Assembly: GCA_965200525.1 (NCBI GenBank)
Contig: OZ241368.1
Location: 5,084,001 to 5,148,000 of the forward strand
From: JANNPJ01 sp965200525
GTDB taxonomy: Bacteria > Actinomycetota > Actinomycetes > Actinomycetales > Kineosporiaceae
Length of the DNA: 64,000 nucleotides
Reading direction: 5' to 3'
Position 1 is the first letter of the stretch. Each line of letters starts with the position of its first letter. The notes beneath the pieces are model-generated. The model was given only the letters and a program-made list of their open reading frames with translations. It was not told where the DNA came from and did no database searches. Below are positions 17,822-27,648 of the stretch, in pieces. The position numbers and the translations under genes were made by a program.

Positions 17822-18625
17822 TCAGTGCTCCGTCCCGGTCGGCAGCACCACGGTCCGATCGGCGCCCGGCGAGGGCGCACCGATCTCCGGACCGGGCTGC
17901 GAGCCGGTCTCCGGGCTGATCTGCAGGCCGGTCTCCAGGCCGGGCCGCAGCAGGGTCGAATCGCCGATCAGCCGGCCCGCCGACATCGACACCACCCGGG
18001 TCAGCACCGGCCGCAGCGGAGCGATCTCGTGGGTGACGATGACCAGGGTGAGGCCGGTGCGGACCAGCGTCAGCAGGGTGCGGACCAGGGCCCGCTGGCT
18101 CTCGGCGTCCACCCCGGCGGTCGGCTCGTCCATGATCAGCACTTCCGGTTCGCCGGCCAGGGCCCGGGCGATCAGCACCCGGCGCTGCTGGCCGCCGGAC
18201 AGGGTGGCGACCATGGTCCGGCGCCGGTCGGACAGGCCGACCGCCTCGATCGCCGCGTCGACCGCGGCCCGGTCGCCCGCGCCGGCGCGGGCGAACCAGC
18301 GCCGGTGGGTCAGCCGCCCGGAGCCGACCACCTCCTCCACGGTCGAGGGGATCGCCCCGCCGACCGTGTGCCGCTGGGGCACGTAGCCGAGCCGGTGGCG
18401 GCGCTCGACCCGGGCGGCCGGCACCCCGAACAGGTCGACCTCGCCGTGCAGCACCTCGGCCAGCCCGAGAATGCCCCGGACCAGGGTCGACTTGCCCGAG
18501 CCGTTCGGCCCGACCAGGGCGACCACGTCGCCGGCGGCCACGCTCAGGTCGACGCCGGAGACCGCGGCCCGGTCCTCGTAGCCGACGCTGACGTCTCGCA
18601 GTTCGATCACCGGTGGGGGGTTCAC
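17822..18625 (-). CDS. znuC: Zinc ABC transporter ATP-binding protein ZnuC
   Basis: ATPase of the zinc importer, 267 residues. Walker A GPNGSGKST near residue 40, signature LSGGQQRR, Walker B VLIMDEPTAG and the switch His in VIVTHE are all present. GTG 18625 overlaps the znuA stop by four bases. The last 50 residues are Pro/Gly/Glu-rich and variable. Confidence 0.94.
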   Translation of the reverse strand: MNPPPVIELRDVSVGYEDRAAVSGVDLSVAAGDVVALVGPNGSGKSTLVRGILGLAEVLHGEVDLFGVPAARVERRHRLGYVPQRHTVGGAIPSTVEEVVGSGRLTHRRWFARAGAGDRAAVDAAIEAVGLSDRRRTMVATLSGGQQRRVLIARALAGEPEVLIMDEPTAGVDAESQRALVRTLLTLVRTGLTLVIVTHEIAPLRPVLTRVVSMSAGRLIGDSTLLRPGLETGLQISPETGSQPGPEIGAPSPGADRTVVLPTGTEH

Positions 18626-19539
18626 GAGCAGGGCTGGCCTTCCATGAGGTTGCGCAGGTCGGACCGCATGATCGCGAGGTAGTCGCGCCCCTGCGAGCTG
18701 GGCGTGATGCCCTCGATCGGGTCCAGCACCATGGACCGAGCCCCGGTCTCGCGGGCCACGGTCTCGGCGATCGCCGGGCTGACCAGGGTCTCGTAATAGA
18801 TCGTGCGGACGCCGTTCGTCCGGACGAAGTCAGCCACGTGGGCCAGCGTGCCCGGGTCGGGCTCCTGCTCGGGGGTCAGCCCGGTGATGCCGACCTGGGT
18901 CAGGCCGTAGCGCTCGGCCAGGTACCCGAAAGCCTGGTGGCTGGTGACCAGGTCCGTGTCGGCGCAGTGGGCCAGGCCCTGGCGCAGCTCGCCGTCGAGG
19001 CGGCTCAGATCGGTGCTCAGGGCGGTCAAGTTGGCCCGGTAGGCGGGCGCCCCGGCCGGGTCGAGGCCGGCCAGGCGCTGCTCGACCTGGCCGGCCACCG
19101 CGCTCAGCCGCACCGGGTCGAGCCAGAAGTGCGGGTCGGTGCCGTTGCCCTCGCCACCCTCGTCGAGGGTGCGATCCAGCCGGGCCGGGCCGGAGACGTC
19201 GTCGGCGTGGTGCTTGGCCTCGGTCTTCACCGCCTGGTCGACGGCGGCCTGGAAACCACCCAGATAGACCACCAGGTCGGCGTCGCTGACCCGGGCGACG
19301 TCCTTGGGGGTGAGCTCGAGATCGTGCGGTTCGGCCCCGGGTGGGGTGAGGCTGGTCACGACGGCCCGGTCCCCGGCGATCCGGGCGGTCACGTACTGCA
19401 GCGGGTAGAAGCTGGCCACGATCCGCAGCCGGCCGTCCGGAGCCGCCTCGGAACGGCCCCCGCAACCGCTCAGCAGCAGGGCCAGACCGGCGACGCCGAT
19501 CAGGACGCCGGCCACCGGCTGCTTAAACATGACACTCAT
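18622..19539 (-). CDS. znuA: Zinc ABC transporter substrate-binding lipoprotein ZnuA
   Basis: Extracytoplasmic zinc-binding lipoprotein of about 305 residues. The signal peptide MSVMFKQPVAGVLIGVAGLA ends in the lipobox LLSGC. Metal ligands follow the cluster A-I pattern: His in AEPHDLEL, His in DPHFWLDP, His in SHQAFGYL, and an acidic ligand near YYETLVSP. A short His/Gly/Glu loop (KHHADD) may collect zinc. ATG 19539 is chosen because GGAAG lies 9 nt upstream; 19545 and 19530 are other ATG options. The candidate Zur box covers these starts. Confidence 0.93.
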   Translation of the reverse strand: MSVMFKQPVAGVLIGVAGLALLLSGCGGRSEAAPDGRLRIVASFYPLQYVTARIAGDRAVVTSLTPPGAEPHDLELTPKDVARVSDADLVVYLGGFQAAVDQAVKTEAKHHADDVSGPARLDRTLDEGGEGNGTDPHFWLDPVRLSAVAGQVEQRLAGLDPAGAPAYRANLTALSTDLSRLDGELRQGLAHCADTDLVTSHQAFGYLAERYGLTQVGITGLTPEQEPDPGTLAHVADFVRTNGVRTIYYETLVSPAIAETVARETGARSMVLDPIEGITPSSQGRDYLAIMRSDLRNLMEGQPCS

Positions 19540-19547
19540 TCTCATTA
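19530..19547 (-). promoter_or_regulatory. Candidate Zur box at the znuA start
   Basis: TGACACTCATTCTCATTA on the plus strand, overlapping the first codons of znuA. It shares 12 of 18 positions with the site upstream of rpmG. Zur-zinc bound here would block transcription or initiation of znuACB-zur. Confidence 0.55.
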
Positions 19548-19573
19548 ACTTCCGGCCCGAAGTCAAAGCCGAC

Positions 19574-19650
19574 CGACCGCAAAGGAGGATCAATGGCTCA
19601 GCTGGCCCCTTCCGGCCCCGCCGAGTGGCTTTGCTCCTCCTTCGCGGTCG
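19574..19650 (+). promoter_or_regulatory. Inverted repeat that buries a strong Shine-Dalgarno sequence
   Basis: Arms 19574-19588 and 19636-19650 pair over 15 bp with one mismatch. The left arm holds AAAGGAGG (19581-19588), 4 nt before ATG 19593; the right arm holds the complementary CCTCCTT. The reading frame from that ATG runs out of frame into the next gene and has no recognisable product. Function unknown. Confidence 0.5.
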
Positions 19651-19674
19651 TCGGAACCCGGGCCACCGGGGCCG

Positions 19675-19680
19675 TAGCCT
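19675..19680 (+). promoter_or_regulatory. -10 box of the ABM-domain gene, leaderless type
   Basis: TAGCCT followed by exactly 6 nt and GTG 19687. Confidence 0.5.
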
Positions 19681-19686
19681 GGGGTG

Positions 19687-20064
19687 GTGCTCGTCGTCAC
19701 CCGGTACCGGGTCCCGCCCGTCGAGGCCCAGGAGTTCCACGAACTGGCCCGGGCCGCCCTCGAGGTGCTGACCGCTCGTCCGGGGTGCCGGGGTGGGCGG
19801 GTCGGCCGCTCGATCGACGAGCCCGACCTGTGGGTGCTGGCCACCGACTGGCAGACGGTCGGCACCTATCGCCGGGCGCTGTCGAACCCCGAGGTCAAGG
19901 TGCGGGCCGTCCCGCTGATGTACCGCTGCGTCGACGAGCCGACCGCCTTCGAGGACCTGACCGTGTGGGCCCCCGCGACCGGGCTGGTCGAGCACGAGAG
20001 CGACATCGCGGACGACGTGAGCACCGTCGCCCCCGGCCGGCCGGTCACCGGCGCGGAAACCTGA
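19687..20064 (+). CDS. Antibiotic biosynthesis monooxygenase (ABM)-domain protein
   Basis: Small ferredoxin-like-fold protein of 125 residues. LVVTRYRVPPVEAQEFHELA followed by LTARPGCRGGRVGRSID and LWVLATDWQTVGTYRRAL matches the ABM/dimeric alpha-beta barrel pattern found in heme-degrading and quinone-forming monooxygenases and in many uncharacterised proteins. The last 40 residues look disordered and acidic. GTG 19687 fits the leaderless -10; GTG 19684 is adjacent. It is divergent from znuA. The substrate is unknown. Confidence 0.75.
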   Translation: MLVVTRYRVPPVEAQEFHELARAALEVLTARPGCRGGRVGRSIDEPDLWVLATDWQTVGTYRRALSNPEVKVRAVPLMYRCVDEPTAFEDLTVWAPATGLVEHESDIADDVSTVAPGRPVTGAET

Positions 20065-20187
20065 TCGGAACGCGGGCCGCAGCCGCGTAGGCTGGCCGTG
20101 GATCACCTCGGATCCACCCCCACCTGATCGACCGAGATATCAGCACCAGATATCCGCCGACACCCAGCCGGATGGAGTGACCTTTCC

Positions 20188-21576
<1,389 letters not shown>

Positions 21577-21664
21577 TCGGGAGGTTCGCCGGACGGCGGC
21601 GCGAGCGCGCGGTTACCGTGAAGTTCGGTACGCAGGGTTGCGCCGCCGCCTCGGGGAGGCAGTC

Positions 21665-24409
21665 ATGGTCGGTCTCGGTCGTCGTGATCATCGAATCGGC
21701 GCCGCCGCGCTGCTGATCGGCGCCGCGCTGGTGCTGGCCCCGCTGCTGCCGGCCGCCCCGGCCCGGGCCGGGGGCCAGGCTCCGGGCCCACCCACCCTGC
21801 TCGCCCCGGCCGACGGTGCGGCCCAGGTGCCGGCCGGGCAGCAGTTGCGGGTGAGCGTGAGCGACCCGGACGACGCCACGGTGGACGTGTCGTTCTACGG
21901 CCGGGCGAGCGCCGGCAGCGCGAACACCGCGGCCCCGTTCACCTTCGCCGTCGTCCCGGACACCCAGAACTACGTCAGCATGAGTGCCTATCACCCGATC
22001 ATGGGGCAGCAGACGCAGTGGCTGGTGGACAGCCGGGCCGCCCTGAACACGGTCTTCGTGGCCCAACTGGGCGACCTGGTGGGCACCGACACCAGCACCG
22101 CCCAGTGGCCGATCGCCTCGCAGTACCTGGCCACCCTGGACCACGCCGGGCTGCCGAACACGGTGCTGCCGGGCAACCATGACCTCAACCTGAGCACCGG
22201 GGCCGCGCCGCTGTACGACCAGTACTTCCCGCCGAGCCGGTACGCCGGCGCGAGCTGGAACTCGGCCACGGCCTCCTACGGCGGCTACCTGGGGCAGAAC
22301 CAGTTCGGCCCCGACCCGGTCGACCGGCAGAACATGGACAACTACGCGCTGTTCACCGCCGGCGGGATGAACTTCCTGCTGCTGAACCTGGAGTTCAACA
22401 CCCCCGACCACGTGATCGACTGGGCCAAGCGGGTTCTGGCCGCCTACCCGGACCGGCGAGCGATCGTGGCCACGCACAGCTACCTGCGCTTCACCGGCGA
22501 GATCAGCACCGAGATGGACCGGTTGGACGGCGGCAACAGCCCGGTTCAGCTGTGGCAGAAGCTCATCCGGCCCAGCTGCAGCATCTTCATGGTCGTCAGC
22601 GGTCACTTCCACCAGGGCGACCTGAGCGAGGCCCGGCGCACCGACACCAACGCCTGCGGCCGGCCGGTCCAGTCGATGCTGTCGGACTATCAGGACCGTC
22701 CGCACGGCGGGGACGGCTGGCTGCGGTACTACACGTTCAGCCCGGCCCTGAACCAGATCCGGGCGGTGACCTACTCGCCGTCCCTGAACCAGTACGAGAG
22801 CGACGCCGACAGCTCCTTCACCCTGCCCTACGACATGTCGAACCCGACGGCGGCCCCGTTCACCCGGATCGGCCAGGTGAGCGTGGCCTCCGGCGGTATC
22901 GCGAGCCTGCCGGTGCCGAGCCTGCCGGCGGGCAGCGGATACCAGTGGTACGCCGTGGTCACCGACGGCACCTCGACGCTCACCGGCCCGACCTGGTCGT
23001 TCACGACCGCGCCGGCGCCCGCCGCGGTGCTGGCCCAGGACGGCTTCGGCCGGTCGGTGACCAACGGCTGGGGCAACGCCGACCTGGGCGGAACCTGGAG
23101 CCTGGGTGGCGGCTCGACCCGGTTCTCGGTGGTCGGTGGGGACGGCCTGATGGCGCCTCCCTCGGGCACCACCACCAGCGCCGTCCTGGGCTCGGTCTCG
23201 GCGACGGCGACCGACACCAGCACCCAGTTCCGCCTGGACGCGATGCCGAACGGGTCGACCTACTTCTGGGTCGCCGGCCGGCGGGTCGGTTCGGCCGAGT
23301 ACGCGGCCAATCTGCGGGTCATGGTAGGTGGGGCGGTGGATCTGCACCTCTCGGCGGCCGGGGTCCAGCTGGCCGGAGGGGGCACGCTGCCGGGGCTGAC
23401 CCTGGCCGCAGGGCAGCGGCTCGCGGTCCGGGTCCAGGTCGAGGGAGTGTCGCCGACGACGGTCCGGGCCCGGGCCTGGAAGGCCGGCACGCCCGAGCCG
23501 ACCACCTGGACGGCGACCGCCACCGATTCCACCCCGGCCCTGCAGACGGCCGGCACGGTCGCGCTGAGCAGTTACCTCAGTTCCTCGGCGACCAGCGGGC
23601 CGGTGAGCATTCGCTGGGACGACCTGGCGGTGACGCCGATCGGCGGGACCCAGCCACCGGTCACCCCCACGCCGACCCCCACGCCGACTCCGACGCCGAC
23701 TCCGACGCCGACTCCGACGCCGACTCCGACGCCGACCCCGACTCCCACGCCGACTCCCACGCCGACTCCCACGCCGACCGGGCCGCCCACCCCCTCCGCC
23801 TTGGCCGCCGACACGTTCACCCGGAGCGTGGCGGCCGGCTGGGGCCCGGCCGAGACCGGCGGCAGCTGGACCGTTCAGGGTGGCACCAGCTCGGTCGCCG
23901 GGGGCCAGGGCCGCCAGACCGTCGCTACCGGCGCCACGGTCACGGCCACGCTGGCCGGGGTGTCGTCGTCCGCGACCGACCTGACCGCCCAGATCGAGCT
24001 GGACGCCGTGCCCAACGGGCCGGTCTACGCCACCGTGGCCGGCCGGGTGATCGGCGCCGCCGACTACGCCGCCCTGGCCCGGGTCCTGGCCAACGGCAGC
24101 GTGGAGCTTCTGCTGACCCGCTCCGGCACGGCCCTGAGCAGCACCGCGCTGGCCGGGGTGAAGCTGACCGCCGGCTCGAAGCTGCTGGTCCGGGTGCAGG
24201 TGCAGGGGGTCTCGCCGACCACGGTCCGGGCCCGGGCCTGGCCGGCCGGCACCCCCGAGCCGACCACCTGGCAGCTGACCGCCAGCGACTCCACCGCCGG
24301 CCTGCAGGCCCCGGGCGGGGTCCGGCTGCGGACGTATCTCAGTTCCTCGGCGACCAATGGTCCGGTCACGGCCCGGTACGACGACCTGCGGGCCACGGCG
24401 CTCCCATGA
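21665..24409 (+). CDS. Secreted metallophosphoesterase with duplicated C-terminal modules
   Basis: Predicted exported protein of 914 residues with a Sec signal peptide (about 1-36). A short beta-domain (LLAPADGAAQVPAGQQLRVS) precedes a calcineurin-like phosphoesterase at about 95-350, with VVPDTQNYV, LGDLVG, PGNHDL and SGHFHQG as metal-binding motifs. Two similar 200-residue jelly-roll-like modules follow (about 455-660 and 713-914), separated by a (PT)n linker at 664-708. The modules probably bind polysaccharide or the cell surface (inference). ATG 21665 has GGGGAGG 7 nt upstream. Substrate unknown. Confidence 0.88.
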   Translation: MVGLGRRDHRIGAAALLIGAALVLAPLLPAAPARAGGQAPGPPTLLAPADGAAQVPAGQQLRVSVSDPDDATVDVSFYGRASAGSANTAAPFTFAVVPDTQNYVSMSAYHPIMGQQTQWLVDSRAALNTVFVAQLGDLVGTDTSTAQWPIASQYLATLDHAGLPNTVLPGNHDLNLSTGAAPLYDQYFPPSRYAGASWNSATASYGGYLGQNQFGPDPVDRQNMDNYALFTAGGMNFLLLNLEFNTPDHVIDWAKRVLAAYPDRRAIVATHSYLRFTGEISTEMDRLDGGNSPVQLWQKLIRPSCSIFMVVSGHFHQGDLSEARRTDTNACGRPVQSMLSDYQDRPHGGDGWLRYYTFSPALNQIRAVTYSPSLNQYESDADSSFTLPYDMSNPTAAPFTRIGQVSVASGGIASLPVPSLPAGSGYQWYAVVTDGTSTLTGPTWSFTTAPAPAAVLAQDGFGRSVTNGWGNADLGGTWSLGGGSTRFSVVGGDGLMAPPSGTTTSAVLGSVSATATDTSTQFRLDAMPNGSTYFWVAGRRVGSAEYAANLRVMVGGAVDLHLSAAGVQLAGGGTLPGLTLAAGQRLAVRVQVEGVSPTTVRARAWKAGTPEPTTWTATATDSTPALQTAGTVALSSYLSSSATSGPVSIRWDDLAVTPIGGTQPPVTPTPTPTPTPTPTPTPTPTPTPTPTPTPTPTPTPTPTPTGPPTPSALAADTFTRSVAAGWGPAETGGSWTVQGGTSSVAGGQGRQTVATGATVTATLAGVSSSATDLTAQIELDAVPNGPVYATVAGRVIGAADYAALARVLANGSVELLLTRSGTALSSTALAGVKLTAGSKLLVRVQVQGVSPTTVRARAWPAGTPEPTTWQLTASDSTAGLQAPGGVRLRTYLSSSATNGPVTARYDDLRATALP
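23665..23778 (+). repeat. Tandem repeat encoding a Thr-Pro linker
   Basis: About nineteen units of a 6-bp repeat (CCGACT/CCGACC/CCCACG variants) coding alternating Pro-Thr within the phosphoesterase gene. Such tracts vary in copy number and typically separate modules of secreted enzymes. Confidence 0.9.
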
Positions 24410-24449
24410 CCGGTCTGGTCCCTGTCCCGGTCCGCGCAACGGGAGGACA

Positions 24450-24463
24450 ATGACAGATGTCAT
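24450..24463 (+). promoter_or_regulatory. Palindromic operator candidate upstream of the ABC-2/two-component operon
   Basis: ATGACA-GA-TGTCAT, 6-bp perfect arms, 59 nt before the ABC ATPase start. LuxR-type response regulators bind short inverted repeats of this kind, so it may be the site of the regulator encoded at 27645. Confidence 0.45.
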
Positions 24464-24521
24464 GGCCGGGTGGTGACGCCTCACATGAGGGCCCGGGCCC
24501 GCCCGGGGTCACGCTGAAGTC

Positions 24522-25484
24522 ATGAATACGGGACTCAGCACCACCACCGGCCCGGGGGCCGGCACCGGGACGGCGCGGTCCGCCGGGGCCGCCGCCATCG
24601 AACTGGCCGGTCTGGTCAAGCGGTACGGGGACGTGACCGCCGTGGCCGGCCTGGACCTGACCGTCCGGCCCGGCGAGATCGTCGCCTTCCTCGGCCCGAA
24701 CGGGGCCGGCAAGACCTCCACCATCGACATCCTGCTCGGTCTCAGCCGCCCGACCAGCGGCTCGGTCACGGTGTTCGGCCTCGACCCGGCCGCGGCCGTG
24801 GCCCAGGGCCGGATCGCCGCCGTGATGCAGACCGGCGGCCTGCTCAAGGACCTCACGGTCAAGGAGACGGTCCAGCTCACTGCCTCGCTGTTCCGCGACC
24901 CGCAACCGGTGGACGACGTGTTGGCCCGGGCCGGCATCACCGGGATCGCCGACCGGCGGGTGGACAAGTGCTCCGGCGGCGAGAAGCAGCGGCTGCGGTT
25001 CGCCATGGCCCTGCTGCCGGAGCCCGACCTGCTGGTCCTGGACGAGCCGACCACCGGGATGGACGTCGAGGCCCGGCGGGCGTTCTGGACCTCGATCCGG
25101 CAGGACGCCGCCCAGGGCCGGACCGTGCTCTTCGCCACCCACTACCTCGACGAGGCCGACTCCTACGCCGACCGGATCGTGATGGTCCGCCGGGGCGAGG
25201 TCGTCGCCGACGGCACCGCGGCCGAGGTGCGCTCGATGTCGTCCGGCCGCTCGGTGCGGGCCACCCTGCCCGGCGCCGACCAGTTCGCCCTGGCCGGGCT
25301 GCCCGGCGTCACCACGGTCGAGCTGCGCGGCGACACCGTGCTGATCCAGTGCCAGGACTCCGACTCGGTGCTGCGGTACCTGCTCAACCACACCGAGGCC
25401 CACGACCTCGAAGTGACCTCGCGCAACCTCGAAGAAGCCTTCATCGCGCTCACCGGCGCCGACTCCACCGGGAGCAAGGAATGA
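24522..25484 (+). CDS. ABC transporter ATP-binding protein (ABC-2 exporter type)
   Basis: ATPase of 320 residues of the DrrA/NatA type. Walker A GPNGAGKTS near residue 65, signature CSGGEKQRL, Walker B LLVLDEPTTGMD and switch His ATHYLDEAD are present. The C-terminal 90 residues follow the DrrA-like regulatory pattern. Its stop overlaps the permease ATG, and the four genes ATPase-permease-kinase-regulator are coupled. The substrate is unknown; lipid, drug or peptide export is typical. Confidence 0.92.
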   Translation: MNTGLSTTTGPGAGTGTARSAGAAAIELAGLVKRYGDVTAVAGLDLTVRPGEIVAFLGPNGAGKTSTIDILLGLSRPTSGSVTVFGLDPAAAVAQGRIAAVMQTGGLLKDLTVKETVQLTASLFRDPQPVDDVLARAGITGIADRRVDKCSGGEKQRLRFAMALLPEPDLLVLDEPTTGMDVEARRAFWTSIRQDAAQGRTVLFATHYLDEADSYADRIVMVRRGEVVADGTAAEVRSMSSGRSVRATLPGADQFALAGLPGVTTVELRGDTVLIQCQDSDSVLRYLLNHTEAHDLEVTSRNLEEAFIALTGADSTGSKE

Positions 25485-26251
25485 CCACGATCACCACCAC
25501 CCGCGACCGGGCCCGCTCGGCGCCGGTCAGCTTCAGCCCGACCTACCTCGCGCTCGACATCCGGCGCAGCCTGCGCAACCGGCGCACCATGATCTTCCTG
25601 GTCCTGATGCCGGTGGCGTTCTTCCTGCTGTTCGGCGGTCAGTACCGGCACTCCGACCCCGGCTCGTTCGCCTACGTGATGGTCAGCATGGCCGTCTACG
25701 GGGCGATGATCGCCACCACCTCGACCGGCGCCCAGGTGTCGGTCGAACGCTCGCAGGGCTGGACCCGCCAGCTGCGGCTGACCCCGTTGCGACCGGCCGG
25801 CTACGTGCTGACCAAGGTGGCCTCGGCGCTCGTCCTGGGGGCCGTGCCGGTGTTCATGGTGCTGCTCGTCGGCGCCCTGCTGGGGGCCGACCTGAGCCTG
25901 GCCGAGTGGCTCGAGGTGGCCGTCCTGTCGTGGTTCTGCTCGCTCGTGTTCGCCGCCTTCGGCCTGTTCGTCGGCTACCTGGTGCCGGCCGAGAACGCGA
26001 TGCAGTTCATCGGCCCGCTGCTGGCCCTGATGAGCTTCTTCGGCGGGCTGTTCCAGCCGCTGGACCAGCTGCCCCAGGCGTTGCAGAACATCGCCCCGTT
26101 CATGCCCACCTACGCCGTCGGCCTGGTCGCGCGCAGCCCGATCATGCACAGCGGGATGAGCCTGCTGCACGTCGGCGATCTGTTGCTCTGGACCGCGATC
26201 TTCGGGGTCGGCACCGCCCTGCTCTTCCGCCGCGACACCACTCGTGTGTGA
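25481..26251 (+). CDS. ABC-2 type transporter permease
   Basis: Membrane subunit of 256 residues with six predicted helices, beginning after a cytosolic stretch (LALDIRRSLRNRRTMIFLVL). The family segment SLVFAAFGLFVGYLVP and the polar GLFQPLDQLP loop are visible. ATG 25481 overlaps the ATPase stop (ATGA). Confidence 0.9.
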   Translation: MTTITTTRDRARSAPVSFSPTYLALDIRRSLRNRRTMIFLVLMPVAFFLLFGGQYRHSDPGSFAYVMVSMAVYGAMIATTSTGAQVSVERSQGWTRQLRLTPLRPAGYVLTKVASALVLGAVPVFMVLLVGALLGADLSLAEWLEVAVLSWFCSLVFAAFGLFVGYLVPAENAMQFIGPLLALMSFFGGLFQPLDQLPQALQNIAPFMPTYAVGLVARSPIMHSGMSLLHVGDLLLWTAIFGVGTALLFRRDTTRV

Positions 26252-26262
26252 GGCTTGAGACC

Positions 26263-27648
26263 GTGAGCACCGAGAGCACCGACCAGCGCGGCGGCGCGGG
26301 CCCGAGCCGCGCGGCCCGGGCCGCCCGCGGCACCAGGGCCTTCCCGGTCCTGGCGCTGCGGGCCGTCGTGCCCGGGCGGACCGGCGGACCCGTTCTCTGG
26401 GCCCGGGAGTCGCCGCTGGAGGTGGCCGAGCGGGAGGCGGTCGCGGCCGGGGTGCTGCTCGGTCGGGTCGGTGACCCCGACGTCGAGGGCAACGCCCAGA
26501 TGATGCGCCGGCTGCAGGGCGGCTGGCGGGTCTTCTTCGTCAGCATCTGGCTGGCCTACCTGATCCCCACCTTGCAGCACGCCTGGAACTCGCCCGGCCT
26601 GCTCTGGCGAGTCGTCGGCGTCCTGTCGATCATCGTCTTCGCCGTCGTCTACGTCATGGTCTTCGTTCTGATCCGGCAGATCCGGGTCCGCTTCCTGAGC
26701 GAGCCCGGTCGGCCCTGGTCCTGGTGGCTGCTGTCGATCGAAGTCGCGCTGATCTTCCTGACCCTGCCCTCGGCCGGCGAGACCGTGCTCGGGATGTGCG
26801 TCTACCTCGCCGTCATGATCATGTTCGTGCTGCCGCCCAAGCAGGCCTGGGCGCTGATCATCCTGGACGCCGGCACCGTCGTCCTCTCCTCGAACCTGGT
26901 GCCGGGTTGGTACCAGCAGAACGTGCTGTCGATGCAGATCCTGGTCACCGCCCTTGCCGTGTGGGGCATCATCCAGCTGCTGCAGCGCAACAACCAGCTG
27001 GCCCAGGCCCGGGAGGAGATCACCGGCCTGGCCGTGTCCCAGGAGCGGCTGCGGTTCTCCCGCGACCTGCACGACATCCTCGGGCACACCCTGACCGTGA
27101 TCACCCTCAAGGCCGAGCTGGCCGGCCGGCTGGTGCAGGCCGACCCGGAGCGGGCCGCGCGCGAGATCGCCGAGGTCGAGCAGTTGGCCCGCACCGCGCT
27201 GGCCGACGTGCGGGCCACCGTGGCCGGCTACCGCGACGTCAGCCTGGCCGGCGAGCTGGTCTCGGCCCGCACGGCGCTGGACGCCGCCGGGATCGAGGCC
27301 GACCTGGCCGGCACCGTGGACGACGTCCCGGCCGAGCGGCGCGAACTGTTCGGCTGGGCGGTTCGCGAGGGCGTGACGAACGTGGTCCGCCACAGCGGGG
27401 CCCAGCGCTGCCGGGTCAGCGTGCAGCGCGGCGCGATCGAGATCGCGGACGACGGCCGCGGCCCGGGCGGCTGCCCGGAGGACGGCGCGGACGGCGACCC
27501 GCAGGCCGGTCACGGGCTGGCCGGGCTGCGCGAACGGGCCGAGGCGGTCGGGGCCCGGCTGATCGTGGGCCGCACGCCGGAGGGCGGCTTCCTGCTGCGG
27601 GTGACCGAGTCCCGAGGGGTCGACCCGGCCGCGGTGGCCCGCCGGTGA
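26263..27648 (+). CDS. Sensor histidine kinase, DesK/NarL type (HisKA_3)
   Basis: Membrane sensor kinase of 461 residues. About five hydrophobic helices lie between residues 90 and 235, followed by a dimerisation helix with the phospho-acceptor His in FSRDLHDILGHTL and an HATPase domain (REGVTNVVRHSGAQ, DDGRGPGG, GLAGLRERAEAVGA). The first 60 residues are Arg/Ala-rich and disordered-looking. GTG 26263 is preferred, with GTG 26248 as an alternative that overlaps the permease stop. It probably senses membrane state or the exported compound (inference). Confidence 0.92.
   Translation: MSTESTDQRGGAGPSRAARAARGTRAFPVLALRAVVPGRTGGPVLWARESPLEVAEREAVAAGVLLGRVGDPDVEGNAQMMRRLQGGWRVFFVSIWLAYLIPTLQHAWNSPGLLWRVVGVLSIIVFAVVYVMVFVLIRQIRVRFLSEPGRPWSWWLLSIEVALIFLTLPSAGETVLGMCVYLAVMIMFVLPPKQAWALIILDAGTVVLSSNLVPGWYQQNVLSMQILVTALAVWGIIQLLQRNNQLAQAREEITGLAVSQERLRFSRDLHDILGHTLTVITLKAELAGRLVQADPERAAREIAEVEQLARTALADVRATVAGYRDVSLAGELVSARTALDAAGIEADLAGTVDDVPAERRELFGWAVREGVTNVVRHSGAQRCRVSVQRGAIEIADDGRGPGGCPEDGADGDPQAGHGLAGLRERAEAVGARLIVGRTPEGGFLLRVTESRGVDPAAVARR

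Noticed and set aside
19593..20090. 165-codon frame with a strong Shine-Dalgarno at 19581
   Set aside because: After about 30 codons it runs out of frame through the ABM gene and is shadow-like. Only the hairpin/ribosome-site structure is kept as a finding.
23665..23778. Possible CRISPR-like array
   Set aside because: The repeats are contiguous 6-bp units with no spacers and code for a Pro-Thr linker in frame.
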